A stretch of DNA of 64,000 bases, from NCBI GenBank assembly GCA_020353535.1, contig CP070696.1, positions 864,490 to 928,489 on the forward strand, in the 5' to 3' direction. The DNA is from Spirochaetaceae bacterium (lineage in GTDB: Bacteria; Spirochaetota; Spirochaetia; SZUA-6; DRHE01). The position numbers were made by a program, and so were the translations under genes. Below the pieces are notes generated by a model. It was not told the DNA's origin, made no database searches, and saw nothing but the letters and a program-made list of their open reading frames with translations. Position 1 is the first letter of the stretch; each line of letters starts with the position of its first letter. This document shows positions 26,215-35,200 of the stretch, piece after piece.

Positions 26215-27783
26215 ATGAAGAGATCTATGGCAGATTCCGTCGAGTTCATGGACACGACGCTTCGAGACGGAAACAAGCTTCCCTTTGTGGTCCTGGACCG
26301 GCACGACCGTTTGGTGATTGCGCAACAGCTCGCCGCCCTCGGGGTGGATATTATCGACGCCGGGTATCCCGCCGCATCCGGGGAGGAGCGGGATATTGTG
26401 GGCGCAATTGCAGAGGAGGTTCGGGGTCCCCGCATCTCCGCTCTCTCCCGTGCTGTAGTGGAAGACGTGGCGGAGCTTTGCGCCCTGCTGTCCAACAGCG
26501 AAAAACCTTACGTACATATCTTTCTTCCCATGTCTCCCCATTTCCTTAAGAACAAACTAAAGCTGTCCTCCGCTCAGATTCTGGCTCGGATTCAAAAATG
26601 CCTGGAAACTGCTTCCGGTCTGCCGGTGCAATTCTCCCTTGGCGAGGTTGCCGAGGCTGAAGTGGGGCTTCTCATGGAAGCGGCGGCGGTGATAGCAGCC
26701 GGGGAAGCGGAGGTACTCAATCTGGCCGACACCAACGGCAGTATGCATCCCGAAGATGCTGCTGAGCTGGTCGGCCGGATCGCCGCGGCGCAGCCAAACC
26801 TCAGGATCGGGGTTCACTTTCATAATGACCTCGGACTGGCCACGGCCAACTCTTTGGCGAGTCTGAAAGCGGGAGCCCGCCACGTGGAGTGTACCCTCGG
26901 AGGGGTAGGTGAAAGGGGGGGGAATGCAGCACTGGAGGAAATCGTCTTCGCCCTGGAGGCATTTCGGGACAGGCTGGGGCTCGAACATCACATACGACTG
27001 CCGCAACTCTGGCGAACCTCGACCCTGCTATCCCGGCTGACCGGGATCTCGCCCCATCCCAACAAACCGGTGCTGGGGAAATGCGCGCTGCCGGAATCAA
27101 GGCATGGAGACAGCGGTGACGTGGGCAAGAGCCTGCCGGGTCATCTGCAGCGACTGCTTCGCGCCGAGTCGATCGGTCGTTCGGAGGACGCCTTGTTCGG
27201 AGATCGGGAGATGAGCCGCGCAGGATTTCAGCAGCACCTGGGGACCTTCCAGGTCGATACCGAAGGGGTGGATCTGGACAAGGCCTACGGCCTGTATCAG
27301 TCCCAGGTGCGTCGCAAAAAGACAGTCACCTTGAGCGAAGTGCAGTCAATTGTGGAGCAGGCGCGTCTGGAGCAGAGCCCAGAAGCCTACACCTTGACTT
27401 CCTTCAGCGTGATGACCGGCAGCCACTGCCTGCCCGTGGGCAGTGTCGAGCTGAAGGCGCAGGAGAAGGTGCTGATCCAGTCGGCCACGGGCAGCGGACC
27501 GGTAGACGCCCTCTGTCGCGCCGTCGACAGGGCCGTTGGACTGAACCCGCGTCTTATTCTATACTCCGTGGATCACCTGACCGAGGGCAAAGATGCTCGC
27601 GCGGAAGTTACCGTCAGTCTGGCGTACCTGGGGCGGCGTTTCCACGGCCACTGCGGATCCACCGATGTCGTGGAAGCCAGCCTGCGCGCTTATCTGGAAG
27701 CGGTGAACAACATTGAGACCTATCGACGATCCTATCCGGAAGAGCAGTTCTATATAGACGGTGAAGAACTGTGGTGGGAATAG
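26215..27783 (+). CDS. LeuA-like (2-isopropylmalate/citramalate synthase family) enzyme with divergent region
   Basis: 522 residues. HMG-CoA-lyase-like barrel with MDTTLRDGNKLP, GVHFHNDLGLATANSL (metal HxH) and GGVGERGGN, then a C-terminal LeuA-type regulatory domain (about 380-510, ending HGHCGSTDVVEASL). The usual loop between the two, HxxGIHxDG in the family, reads LPESRHGDSGDV at about residue 291-302, so an active-site His/Asp may be lost or shifted. Claisen condensation of a 2-oxo acid with acetyl-CoA is the family reaction. No other leu genes lie nearby. The second in-frame ATG at 26227 may be the start. Confidence 0.8.
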   Translation: MKRSMADSVEFMDTTLRDGNKLPFVVLDRHDRLVIAQQLAALGVDIIDAGYPAASGEERDIVGAIAEEVRGPRISALSRAVVEDVAELCALLSNSEKPYVHIFLPMSPHFLKNKLKLSSAQILARIQKCLETASGLPVQFSLGEVAEAEVGLLMEAAAVIAAGEAEVLNLADTNGSMHPEDAAELVGRIAAAQPNLRIGVHFHNDLGLATANSLASLKAGARHVECTLGGVGERGGNAALEEIVFALEAFRDRLGLEHHIRLPQLWRTSTLLSRLTGISPHPNKPVLGKCALPESRHGDSGDVGKSLPGHLQRLLRAESIGRSEDALFGDREMSRAGFQQHLGTFQVDTEGVDLDKAYGLYQSQVRRKKTVTLSEVQSIVEQARLEQSPEAYTLTSFSVMTGSHCLPVGSVELKAQEKVLIQSATGSGPVDALCRAVDRAVGLNPRLILYSVDHLTEGKDARAEVTVSLAYLGRRFHGHCGSTDVVEASLRAYLEAVNNIETYRRSYPEEQFYIDGEELWWE

Positions 27784-27787
27784 AGGC

Positions 27788-28351
27788 CTACTCGGTGACC
27801 CGCTCTACGTATTCCCGTGTCTCCGAGTTGACCAGGATCTTGTCACCCTCTTTGATGAACAGCGGCACTTTCACCACCAATCCCGTTTCCACCGTGACCG
27901 GCTTGGTGGCTCCGGACACCGTGTCGCCCCTCAAGCCCTCTCTGGCCTCGGTCACGGTCAACACGACCTTGTAGGGTAACAGAATATCGATGGGTTTTTC
28001 ATCCCAAAAGGACAGCTGGACAGTATCACCTTCCCGGATGAAGAGCCTCTTATCCTCATGGCCCTCGACGGGCATGGTAAACTGCTCGTAAGTCTCCAGG
28101 TCCATAAAGTGGAGTTGCTCTCCGTCAGCGTAGAGGTATTGGGCTTCCCGGGTTTCGACATTGATGTCCTCGAGATTTTCCTGGCTCTTGTTGACCTGCT
28201 TTAAAACCTGGCCCGTGACCAGACTCTTGAGCTTCAAGCGTACGAAAGCCGACCCCTTTCCCGGATTGACAAACTCCCGTTCCACAACTACGTACGGTTC
28301 GTCCTTCACGAGAAGAAATGTTCCTTTGGAAATGGCACCTGCGCGTATCAT
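27788..28351 (-). CDS. efp: Translation elongation factor P
   Basis: 187 residues, three-domain EF-P. The loop FVNPGKGSAF places the modified lysine at K32. EF-P helps ribosomes make Pro-Pro bonds; the lysine is normally beta-lysylated by EpmA, whose gene lies upstream on the same strand, 61 bp away. Length is normal. The 3' end is 4 bp from the LeuA-like stop (convergent). Confidence 0.96.
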   Translation of the reverse strand: MIRAGAISKGTFLLVKDEPYVVVEREFVNPGKGSAFVRLKLKSLVTGQVLKQVNKSQENLEDINVETREAQYLYADGEQLHFMDLETYEQFTMPVEGHEDKRLFIREGDTVQLSFWDEKPIDILLPYKVVLTVTEAREGLRGDTVSGATKPVTVETGLVVKVPLFIKEGDKILVNSETREYVERVTE

Positions 28352-28412
28352 GGATTTTACCTATCCTAATCACTTCCTCCGCCTGTTTCAAGGGTTTTGC
28401 GATTTTCAAAAG

Positions 28413-29438
28413 CTACGATGATTCGCTCTCAAGTGCAAACGCAGCCCCGTAGGGGAGTAATTTGCGGATGGATTCCTGGCTCAGGACAAACATCAACAAC
28501 CGTTCCATACCCAGGGCCACACCGGAGCACTCGGGAAAGTCCCCTTCTCGGATCACCCTCAGCAACTCCCGATCGCTGGGGTGAGCCACCGCAGCCAAGC
28601 GTTTCTCCTCCTCCTGACTCCTGAAATACTGCTCGTAGGCCGCGGGATCGGTTTCCTCGGAGTAGCAGTTGGCGATTTCAACGCCGCCCAGATACAGCTC
28701 CCAGCGTTCGGCCCAGGGGGTACCGGATTTCCGGCGGGCCAAAGTCTGGATCAGTGCTGGATAATCGTAAAGGAATGCGGCCCGAGAGTCGGGCAGGTTG
28801 GGCTCCACGGTATTCAGGAAGATCTTGTGGAAAAGATCCTCCGTCCTATCTTGCTCCGTGACCGACAGGCCCAGCTTGCGGGTTGTTTCCGCCAGGGCGT
28901 CATAGCCTGACTCTGCAAGCCGCCATAGATCGAGACGCAGATACTCATCAAAGGCATCGGCCATGGACAGGCGCAGAAATGGCGGTGAGCAGTCCACCCG
29001 GCGATCTCCAAGGGGAAGCAGGGGATCCAAATGCAGTTCCGCGAATAGGTGGCCGAACAACTCTTCTGTTATTTCCATCGACTCCAGGTAGTCCGCCTGT
29101 ACGGTGTACCACTCCAACATGGTGAACTCTGGATTGTGGACTCCGGTGACGGGCTCGCTGTTGCGGAAGGACTTGCAGATCTGGAAGACACTACCGCTGT
29201 CCGCGGCAAGTAGGCGTTTCATCCACAATTCGGGAGAGGGAATGAGAAAAAAATCCCGATCCGAGCCTTGGCGGGGAAGGTAGCGGGTTCTGAACACTTC
29301 CAACGAACTTTCCGGTATCAGGGACGGACTGAGCAGAGCTGTGTCGACTTCCAGATAGCCTCGCTCCTGAAAGAAAGCCCTGATGAGCTGGATCGTCTTG
29401 GCTCGCTGCCGCAGAATCTGAAGATCTGATTGATTCAT
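28413..29438 (-). CDS. epmA: EF-P beta-lysine ligase (EpmA/GenX)
   Basis: 341 residues, class II lysyl-tRNA-synthetase-like without the anticodon-binding N domain. Motif 2 ICKSFRNSEPVTGVHNPEFT and motif 3 GVALGMERLLMF are present. It attaches (R)-beta-lysine to K32 of EF-P. I took the ATG at 29438 (MNQSDLQIL); a longer upstream open frame is not protein-like. No lysine 2,3-aminomutase (EpmB) is in the window. Confidence 0.93.
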   Translation of the reverse strand: MNQSDLQILRQRAKTIQLIRAFFQERGYLEVDTALLSPSLIPESSLEVFRTRYLPRQGSDRDFFLIPSPELWMKRLLAADSGSVFQICKSFRNSEPVTGVHNPEFTMLEWYTVQADYLESMEITEELFGHLFAELHLDPLLPLGDRRVDCSPPFLRLSMADAFDEYLRLDLWRLAESGYDALAETTRKLGLSVTEQDRTEDLFHKIFLNTVEPNLPDSRAAFLYDYPALIQTLARRKSGTPWAERWELYLGGVEIANCYSEETDPAAYEQYFRSQEEEKRLAAVAHPSDRELLRVIREGDFPECSGVALGMERLLMFVLSQESIRKLLPYGAAFALESESS

Positions 29439-29532
29439 GTGTTGTACCGCTTCTTTACAGTGATTCGTTCCCGATGGACGCTGAGCTCCTGGTGTGACTA
29501 TATTCTCAGGGAGTATAGCACATTGCGACCTA

Positions 29533-29618
29533 CTCTGCCTGTCGGCATCGTAAGATCGCAATCTCCCACCATAAATAGTAGGGAGGATTGCGATGTCCTC
29601 TGCCTGTCGGCATCGTAA
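29533..29618. repeat. 21-bp direct repeats flanking an inverted repeat
   Basis: ctctgcctgtcggcatcgta followed by a at 29533-29553 and again at 29598-29618 (21 bp identical), 65 bp apart. Each copy contains the small hairpin TGCC-TGTC-GGCA. Between them lies an inverted repeat: atcgcaatctccc (29555-29567) pairs with gggaggattgcgat (29581-29594) with one bulged base and a 13-bp loop. The gap between epmA and the M16 peptidase holds no gene. Confidence 0.8.
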
Positions 29619-29623
29619 TAACC

Positions 29624-29639
29624 CGGGGTGAATACCCCG
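29624..29639 (+). promoter_or_regulatory. Stable hairpin directly upstream of the peptidase ribosome-binding site
   Basis: cggggtgaataccccg: a 6-bp perfect stem with a GAAT loop, ending 2 bases before GAGGAG (29642-29647). With the larger inverted repeat at 29555-29594 it would give a structured leader of the M16 peptidase mRNA. No known riboswitch consensus recognised. Confidence 0.5.
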
Positions 29640-29652
29640 ACGAGGAGAAGAA

Positions 29653-32625
29653 GTGGAACCTGAAAAAATTACACCCGGTGATGCCAGCGCCGGTTTTGAG
29701 GTTTTATCGAACAGGGAGATGCCCGAGTACAGCTCCCGGGCTCTGCGTTACCGTCATCTCAACACCGGCTGCGAGGTATTTCATCTTTGGAATGATGATC
29801 CTGAGAACCTGTTCGCCTTCACTTTTCGAACACCCCCGCAGGACGATACCGGCGCGGCTCATATCCTGGAACACTCGGTGCTCTGTGGTTCCCGGCGCTT
29901 TCCCCTGAAGGATCCCTTCGTAGTGTTGTTGAAGAGCAGTCTGCAGACTTTTCTCAACGCCTTTACCTTTCCCGATAAGACTGTATATCCGGCCAGCAGT
30001 ATGGTGGAAAAGGATTTCTTTAACCTCATGCTGGTAACCGGGGACGCGGTTTTTTTCCCATTGCTGCAGAAAGAGGTATTTATGCAGGAAGCACACCGTC
30101 TGCAGCCGTCTTCTGGGGACGAACATCCCAATGGTTTGAAAAGAAGTGGAGTTGTTTTCAACGAAATGAAGGGGGTGTTTTCCAGTGCAGAGTCCGTAGT
30201 GGCCGATGCCTCCCTGCGCGCTCTCTTTCCGGATTCCCCATACGGTTTCGAGTCTGGGGGGGATCCAAAAGTGATCGCCACCCTCACGCACCAGCAGTTG
30301 CAGGACTTTCACCGCAAGTTCTATCATCCTGCGAACTGTCGGATCTTCCTCTACGGAAACATCCCCACCCCCAAGATCCTTGCGTTCCTCGATGAGAACT
30401 TTCTTAGATTCTTCGACCCGGCGGAGATCCGATCCGGGATCGCTCTGCAGCCCCGCTGGCAGGAGCCGAGGAGGGTGGAGCGCACCTTCCCGGCGGAGAC
30501 GGGGAAGTCGACGGTTACCCTGAACTGGTTGACGATCCCTGTAACCGATCCTTTAAAGCTCCTCGCCTTTGAGGTGCTGTCCGAGCTTTTGGTCGGCAAC
30601 GAAGGGGCACCTCTGCACAAGGCTCTGCTGGAATCGGAATTGGGGGATGATCTTTCCCCGGCCACGGGATTGGAAACGGAATTGAACGAGATAGTTTTCA
30701 CCGTAGGCCTGCGAGGAACCGAGCCGCAGGCGGCTGAAGCTATGGAAAAACTTGTCATATCCACCCTGAAGGATCTGGTGTCCCGGGGCGTACCGGAACA
30801 GATCGTGCAGGCGGCGCTGCACCGGGTCGAGTTCCGCAATTCCGAGATCCAGAGGGGCGGACGACCATACTCCCTCACGCTGATGAGAAAGACTCTGCGC
30901 GGGTGGATGCACGGCAGTGACCCGGAGGTTACTCTGGAGTTTCGCAGATCGATGGACGCTCTGCGGGCCGAAGTGGCTCGGGGAGGCTATTTCGAAAAGC
31001 TGATTGAGGGGTATCTGGTGAGCAATCCTCATCGCACCACCGTGGTGGTTCGCCCCGACCCCGCTCAGCAGCAGCGGGAGCAGGAGGAGGAGAGGCGGGA
31101 GCTTCAACAAATCCAACAGCACTGGGGCTCAGACGGGCGGCAGCGTTTGGAAGAGGAGTTGGAGAGGCTCAAAGCTTTCCAGGAGCAGCAGGACAGTCCC
31201 GAGGTGCTGGCTCGAATTCCGGCTCTGCATCTGGGGGATCTGCGGCGGGAGGTGGAAACTATACCCAGCGAACACCTGGATTCGCAGCTCCCCGTGCTGT
31301 ATCACGATCTGTACACAAATGGTGTAGTGTATCTGGATCTGGCTTTTGACACGCGAGGGCTGGACACCTCCCTCCTGCACCTCGTGCCTCTTTTCAGCAG
31401 GGCTGTTCGGGGAAGCGGTCTGCCGGGGATTCCATACTACGATGTGGCCAGCAAACTCTCCCTCTATACCGGCGGATTTGGGGCTTCCCTGAGTGCAGAC
31501 AATGCCGCAGAGCCCGCAGGGACGGTACAGCAGCGGCTGATCTTCCGGGTGAAGATGCTCGAGCACAACCTCGAGACCGCGCTCGGGCTGGTACGGGATC
31601 TGCTGCTGACAGCGGACTTTCGAGACCTCAACCGTCTGCAGACCATCATCCTGGAGATGCGCAACGATCTCAAGGCTTCCCTGGTCCCGGGGGGCAGTCA
31701 CTATGCGGGGCTGCGCGCATGCGCCCGTCTTTCGGACGCCGCCGCCATCGAGGAGCGGTGGAAGGGGATCTCCCAGTATATCTGGTTGGATGGCGTCAGT
31801 CGGGGGTTGCCGGAGAATCTTGCCGACGTGGCCTCAGCTCTGGAAGAGATCAGATTGAGATTGATTTCCCCATCCCTGTTGAGCGTAAACCTGACCTGTG
31901 CACAGAAGGCGACCGACAAAGCGGTGTCCGCCGCCTCCGATCTTGTCGCCGCCCTGGCAAGCGAGAGGGTCGCGGCGGCGGAGCAACGCAGTCGGACTGA
32001 TTTGTTTCCGCTGGATCCTCTGTTGCCAGCGAGCATGGAGACGCTGGTGGGTTCGATGAATGTGAGCTTTGTCGCCCACGCGTTTCCTGCAAGCCCCTTC
32101 GGAAGCAGAGAAAATGCCTTTGAGACGGTACTGGCTCACTATCTCAGGACCGGATTTCTCTGGGAACGGATACGCATGCAGGGTGGTGCCTATGGCGCCG
32201 GCGCGGTGGCCCACGGCCTGGATGCTCTGTTCGCTTTCTCCTCCTACAGAGATCCCAACACCTTGGTTACCCTTGATGCTTTCCGGGAGGCTCTTGGGTT
32301 TGCCACGCGGAGCGATCTCGATCCAGAACCCTTCGAAAAAATCGTACTCGGTGCGGCGGGAAATGAGGAGAAGCCCATGGCGCCCGGGGAAAAGGGTTTC
32401 GTGGCCTTGAAGCGGGAGATCCTGGGAATCAGCGATGCACAGCGTCAAGCCAGGCGGGACACGCTGATCGACTGCAAGCCCAAACAGCTCCGCGCAGCGG
32501 CTTCACGCCTGCTGGCCCGTTTCAACAACGGTGTCACGGCTATTGTCACCCATGCTGAAGCCGTTCAAAGAGAGAAGAGTCGTCTGGAGGCGCTAAAGGC
32601 CGCTACACTCAAACTGCCCGACTAG
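29653..32625 (+). CDS. M16C-family zinc metallopeptidase (presequence protease-like)
   Basis: 990 residues, single-chain M16 peptidase like PreP or the spirochaetal/firmicute insulinase homologues. Inverted zinc motif H70-ILEH-74 (HXXEH) in the first half; four repeated alpha-beta domains follow. No signal peptide, so probably cytoplasmic, degrading peptides. Starts at GTG 29653 with GAGGAG 5 nt upstream. The 3' end overlaps the stop of the histidine kinase on the other strand by 4 bp. Confidence 0.92.
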   Translation: MEPEKITPGDASAGFEVLSNREMPEYSSRALRYRHLNTGCEVFHLWNDDPENLFAFTFRTPPQDDTGAAHILEHSVLCGSRRFPLKDPFVVLLKSSLQTFLNAFTFPDKTVYPASSMVEKDFFNLMLVTGDAVFFPLLQKEVFMQEAHRLQPSSGDEHPNGLKRSGVVFNEMKGVFSSAESVVADASLRALFPDSPYGFESGGDPKVIATLTHQQLQDFHRKFYHPANCRIFLYGNIPTPKILAFLDENFLRFFDPAEIRSGIALQPRWQEPRRVERTFPAETGKSTVTLNWLTIPVTDPLKLLAFEVLSELLVGNEGAPLHKALLESELGDDLSPATGLETELNEIVFTVGLRGTEPQAAEAMEKLVISTLKDLVSRGVPEQIVQAALHRVEFRNSEIQRGGRPYSLTLMRKTLRGWMHGSDPEVTLEFRRSMDALRAEVARGGYFEKLIEGYLVSNPHRTTVVVRPDPAQQQREQEEERRELQQIQQHWGSDGRQRLEEELERLKAFQEQQDSPEVLARIPALHLGDLRREVETIPSEHLDSQLPVLYHDLYTNGVVYLDLAFDTRGLDTSLLHLVPLFSRAVRGSGLPGIPYYDVASKLSLYTGGFGASLSADNAAEPAGTVQQRLIFRVKMLEHNLETALGLVRDLLLTADFRDLNRLQTIILEMRNDLKASLVPGGSHYAGLRACARLSDAAAIEERWKGISQYIWLDGVSRGLPENLADVASALEEIRLRLISPSLLSVNLTCAQKATDKAVSAASDLVAALASERVAAAEQRSRTDLFPLDPLLPASMETLVGSMNVSFVAHAFPASPFGSRENAFETVLAHYLRTGFLWERIRMQGGAYGAGAVAHGLDALFAFSSYRDPNTLVTLDAFREALGFATRSDLDPEPFEKIVLGAAGNEEKPMAPGEKGFVALKREILGISDAQRQARRDTLIDCKPKQLRAAASRLLARFNNGVTAIVTHAEAVQREKSRLEALKAATLKLPD

Positions 32626-35195
32626 TGGGACGAATCGGCAAGGGGCAGGTCCACGGTGACAGTAGTGCCTCGACCGGAGGTGGACCGAAAGCTCATCGTT
32701 CCCCCGTGCTCGCGGATGATGCGCTGGGACACCGACAGACCGAGGCCGGTCCCGCCCTGCTCGCCCCGGGTGGTGAAAAAGGGATCGGTGATCCTTTCCA
32801 GGTCTTCCGGGCGGATGCCTGCGCCCTGGTCCGCAACCTCGATTCTCACGCTGTTCAGATTAGCATCGAAGCTGGTGGATACACGTACCTGTTGCTGTCT
32901 GTCCTCAAGGGCCTGACAGGCGTTCTGCAGGAGATTCAGAACCACCTGTTCCAATCGGATCCTGTCCGCCACTAATCGGGGCAGATCGCTTTGCAGATCA
33001 AGCTCGAAATGATCCGTGGTTCTACCGATCATGTGCCGCGACAGATCCGCCACCGTGCGGATCACCTGGTTGATATCTGTAGGTACCCGATTCGCTCTGC
33101 TGCCTCCGCGAACGAATCTCTTGAGCTCGCCGACGATATGGTCAATGCGGGTCGTGCTGGAGTTGATCTCAGAGGTCGCGGACTCCACAGCCTTCTTGAA
33201 CTCCCCGTAGCTCATACCGGACAGGCGCATGGTCTCATCGGCCGGTTCGGAGGATTCTGCCAGAACGAAAAGCTGAGGCAGCCCGTCGAGGAGGAAGCGT
33301 GAGTTCATGCCGATAACCTGATTGGGGTTGTTCACCTCGTGGGCCACGCCCGCCACCAGAGCCCCGAGAGAGGCCAGCTTGTCGGTACGCATCAGCTGCT
33401 GCTGCTGCGCCTGAAGCTGCTGTTCCGCCTCCTTCCGTTCGGAGATGTCCCGGATGATCACTACGTCCGCCGCCTGCTTCTGCCAGGTCGTGCGTGCACC
33501 GGTAACCTCGACGGGGATCACCCGGCTGTCCTTGCCGATGATGCGGGTCTCGTAGCAGCGCGGGGCCTCCCGACCGGCCATTCTCTCGCTGAAGTGATGC
33601 GTAACCGCGGCCAAATCGCCGGCATGCACCACGTCGCGAAAGTGCATCTGCCTAAGCTCGACGGGGCTGTACCCGGAAATCTCGGTGCAGCGTTGATTGG
33701 CATAGAGGATGCGCCCGTCACTGGAGAAGATCAGGATAGCGTCGGCCGAGTTTTCCGCAAGAGCTTTGAAATTGCCCTCTGCCTCTCTCAGGTAGGAGAC
33801 CATCTGGTTGTATCCACGGGCCAGCTGACCGACCTCGTCCTCTGAGGGTACCGGCAGGTACATGCGGTAGTTTCCCGAAGAGACCTGCCGCACAGCCTCG
33901 TGAAGGGTGACCAGAGGTCGCAGCAGGCCGTGGCGGAAGGCGACGGGAAAACCGAGAACCACCAGGATGCAGGTTACTACGGCAACAAGGGCCAGTTTGG
34001 AGCAGAAACGGTGGATCCACAGGCGGTAGTCACGGTAGGGCAATCCGATCCGGTAGGTATGTCCCGCCTGCTCGATCGTGTAGTACAGGTAGAAGCTGCC
34101 CGTGTCATGGAGGTCGAGACTCAGGAATCGCGGGGTCAGTCCGCGGCGCGCCGGTATCAACCCTTCCGCGCCCTGTTCCGCGGCCAGCCGGGCGAGATCG
34201 GCCTCCGAAAGCGTCGATGTGACAAACTTCACTTCCGGAGGAGAGCTGTCGGTGCCCAGAATATAGGCAATGCTTGAAGATAGGCCTGTCCAATCCTGAT
34301 TTTGAATGGCTATGCCGGCCTGGTCGATCTCCCTGCGGTAGTGGTCGGCCAGTCCGCTGTGGACCACCGGCATCAGGGCGCTGGCTGTAATTCCGAAAGC
34401 GACCATGATCACCGCCAGGGGGATGCCGATAAGCTTGGAAACGTAGCTCGTCGGTTGGGGAGCGTTGTTGACGTAGACGATGAAGATCAGCAGGCAGATT
34501 AAAAGCGAGCCACTGTTGAACACCAGTGTATACGTGTTTCGGGATATCACCCCCGTCTGGAAGAGCATATAGGCGAGCGCGATAATCGTAGTGGCCACGG
34601 TCAGCAGAGCAAAGCTCCGTGCCGATTGGGCCACCCGCCCCACCGGGCGGGTAAGGTAGCTCAGCCGGGATCTGTGGACCCCGCTCTCGGAACTGGAGGA
34701 GCGAACGGCTTTGCGGAACAGAACCATGCTTGCCCACAGAAAGCCGAGCAAGGTGAAAAAGCTGACCCGGGGTCCGTACTCGTAGGAGAAGTATTGGGCT
34801 TTGAAGTCGTAGGATATCTCGAGGTTCCTTCTAAGAAACAGGGAGCCCCAGACCATGAAGGCCGCTGCCAAAGAAACCACCAGGATGATACGGGATTCCC
34901 TGGGACGTTGATTGCCTCCGTACCAGTAGGCGAATTGAATCAGGGAGACAGTGGCGAAAACGATCAGGTTCGAGAATTGTCCCGTGTGCCTGGCGGTACT
35001 CGCAAACAGGGAATAGCGGACCGTGTAGGACAGCAGCATGATCAGAAGGGCACCTAGATACCCCGCCAGGTACCAGGTGTCTTTGTGCTTTCTTTTTAAG
35101 GAGAGCAGATAACCGGTGATGAGGGCCAGAAGCAGGGTTGTGGTAAGGGAACCGACGGACAGGGTGTTGAATCTGAGCCAGTTCAGGCTACCCAT
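32622..35195 (-). CDS. Multi-domain sensor histidine kinase (NtrB-like output)
   Basis: 857 residues. About seven N-terminal membrane helices (to about residue 240), one further periplasmic region and helix (to about 420), a HAMP-type segment with PVPSEDEVGQLARGYNQM, a PAS domain (about 465-585), HisKA with the phospho-acceptor H619 (VAGVAHEVNNPN) and a HATPase_c domain with DQGAGI and GTGLGLSVSQ. Starts 5 bp after the stop of the response regulator at 35201, so the two form an operon and a cognate pair. Confidence 0.93.
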   Translation of the reverse strand: MGSLNWLRFNTLSVGSLTTTLLLALITGYLLSLKRKHKDTWYLAGYLGALLIMLLSYTVRYSLFASTARHTGQFSNLIVFATVSLIQFAYWYGGNQRPRESRIILVVSLAAAFMVWGSLFLRRNLEISYDFKAQYFSYEYGPRVSFFTLLGFLWASMVLFRKAVRSSSSESGVHRSRLSYLTRPVGRVAQSARSFALLTVATTIIALAYMLFQTGVISRNTYTLVFNSGSLLICLLIFIVYVNNAPQPTSYVSKLIGIPLAVIMVAFGITASALMPVVHSGLADHYRREIDQAGIAIQNQDWTGLSSSIAYILGTDSSPPEVKFVTSTLSEADLARLAAEQGAEGLIPARRGLTPRFLSLDLHDTGSFYLYYTIEQAGHTYRIGLPYRDYRLWIHRFCSKLALVAVVTCILVVLGFPVAFRHGLLRPLVTLHEAVRQVSSGNYRMYLPVPSEDEVGQLARGYNQMVSYLREAEGNFKALAENSADAILIFSSDGRILYANQRCTEISGYSPVELRQMHFRDVVHAGDLAAVTHHFSERMAGREAPRCYETRIIGKDSRVIPVEVTGARTTWQKQAADVVIIRDISERKEAEQQLQAQQQQLMRTDKLASLGALVAGVAHEVNNPNQVIGMNSRFLLDGLPQLFVLAESSEPADETMRLSGMSYGEFKKAVESATSEINSSTTRIDHIVGELKRFVRGGSRANRVPTDINQVIRTVADLSRHMIGRTTDHFELDLQSDLPRLVADRIRLEQVVLNLLQNACQALEDRQQQVRVSTSFDANLNSVRIEVADQGAGIRPEDLERITDPFFTTRGEQGGTGLGLSVSQRIIREHGGTMSFRSTSGRGTTVTVDLPLADSSH

Positions 35196-35200
35196 AAAAT

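Noticed and set aside
27000..27250. Possible frameshift in the LeuA-like gene
   Set aside because: Other frames do not give the missing motif, and the residues on both sides align with the family without a shift, so it appears to be divergence.
29555..29594. Intrinsic terminator
   Set aside because: The inverted repeat has no T-tract on either strand and lies between divergent genes.
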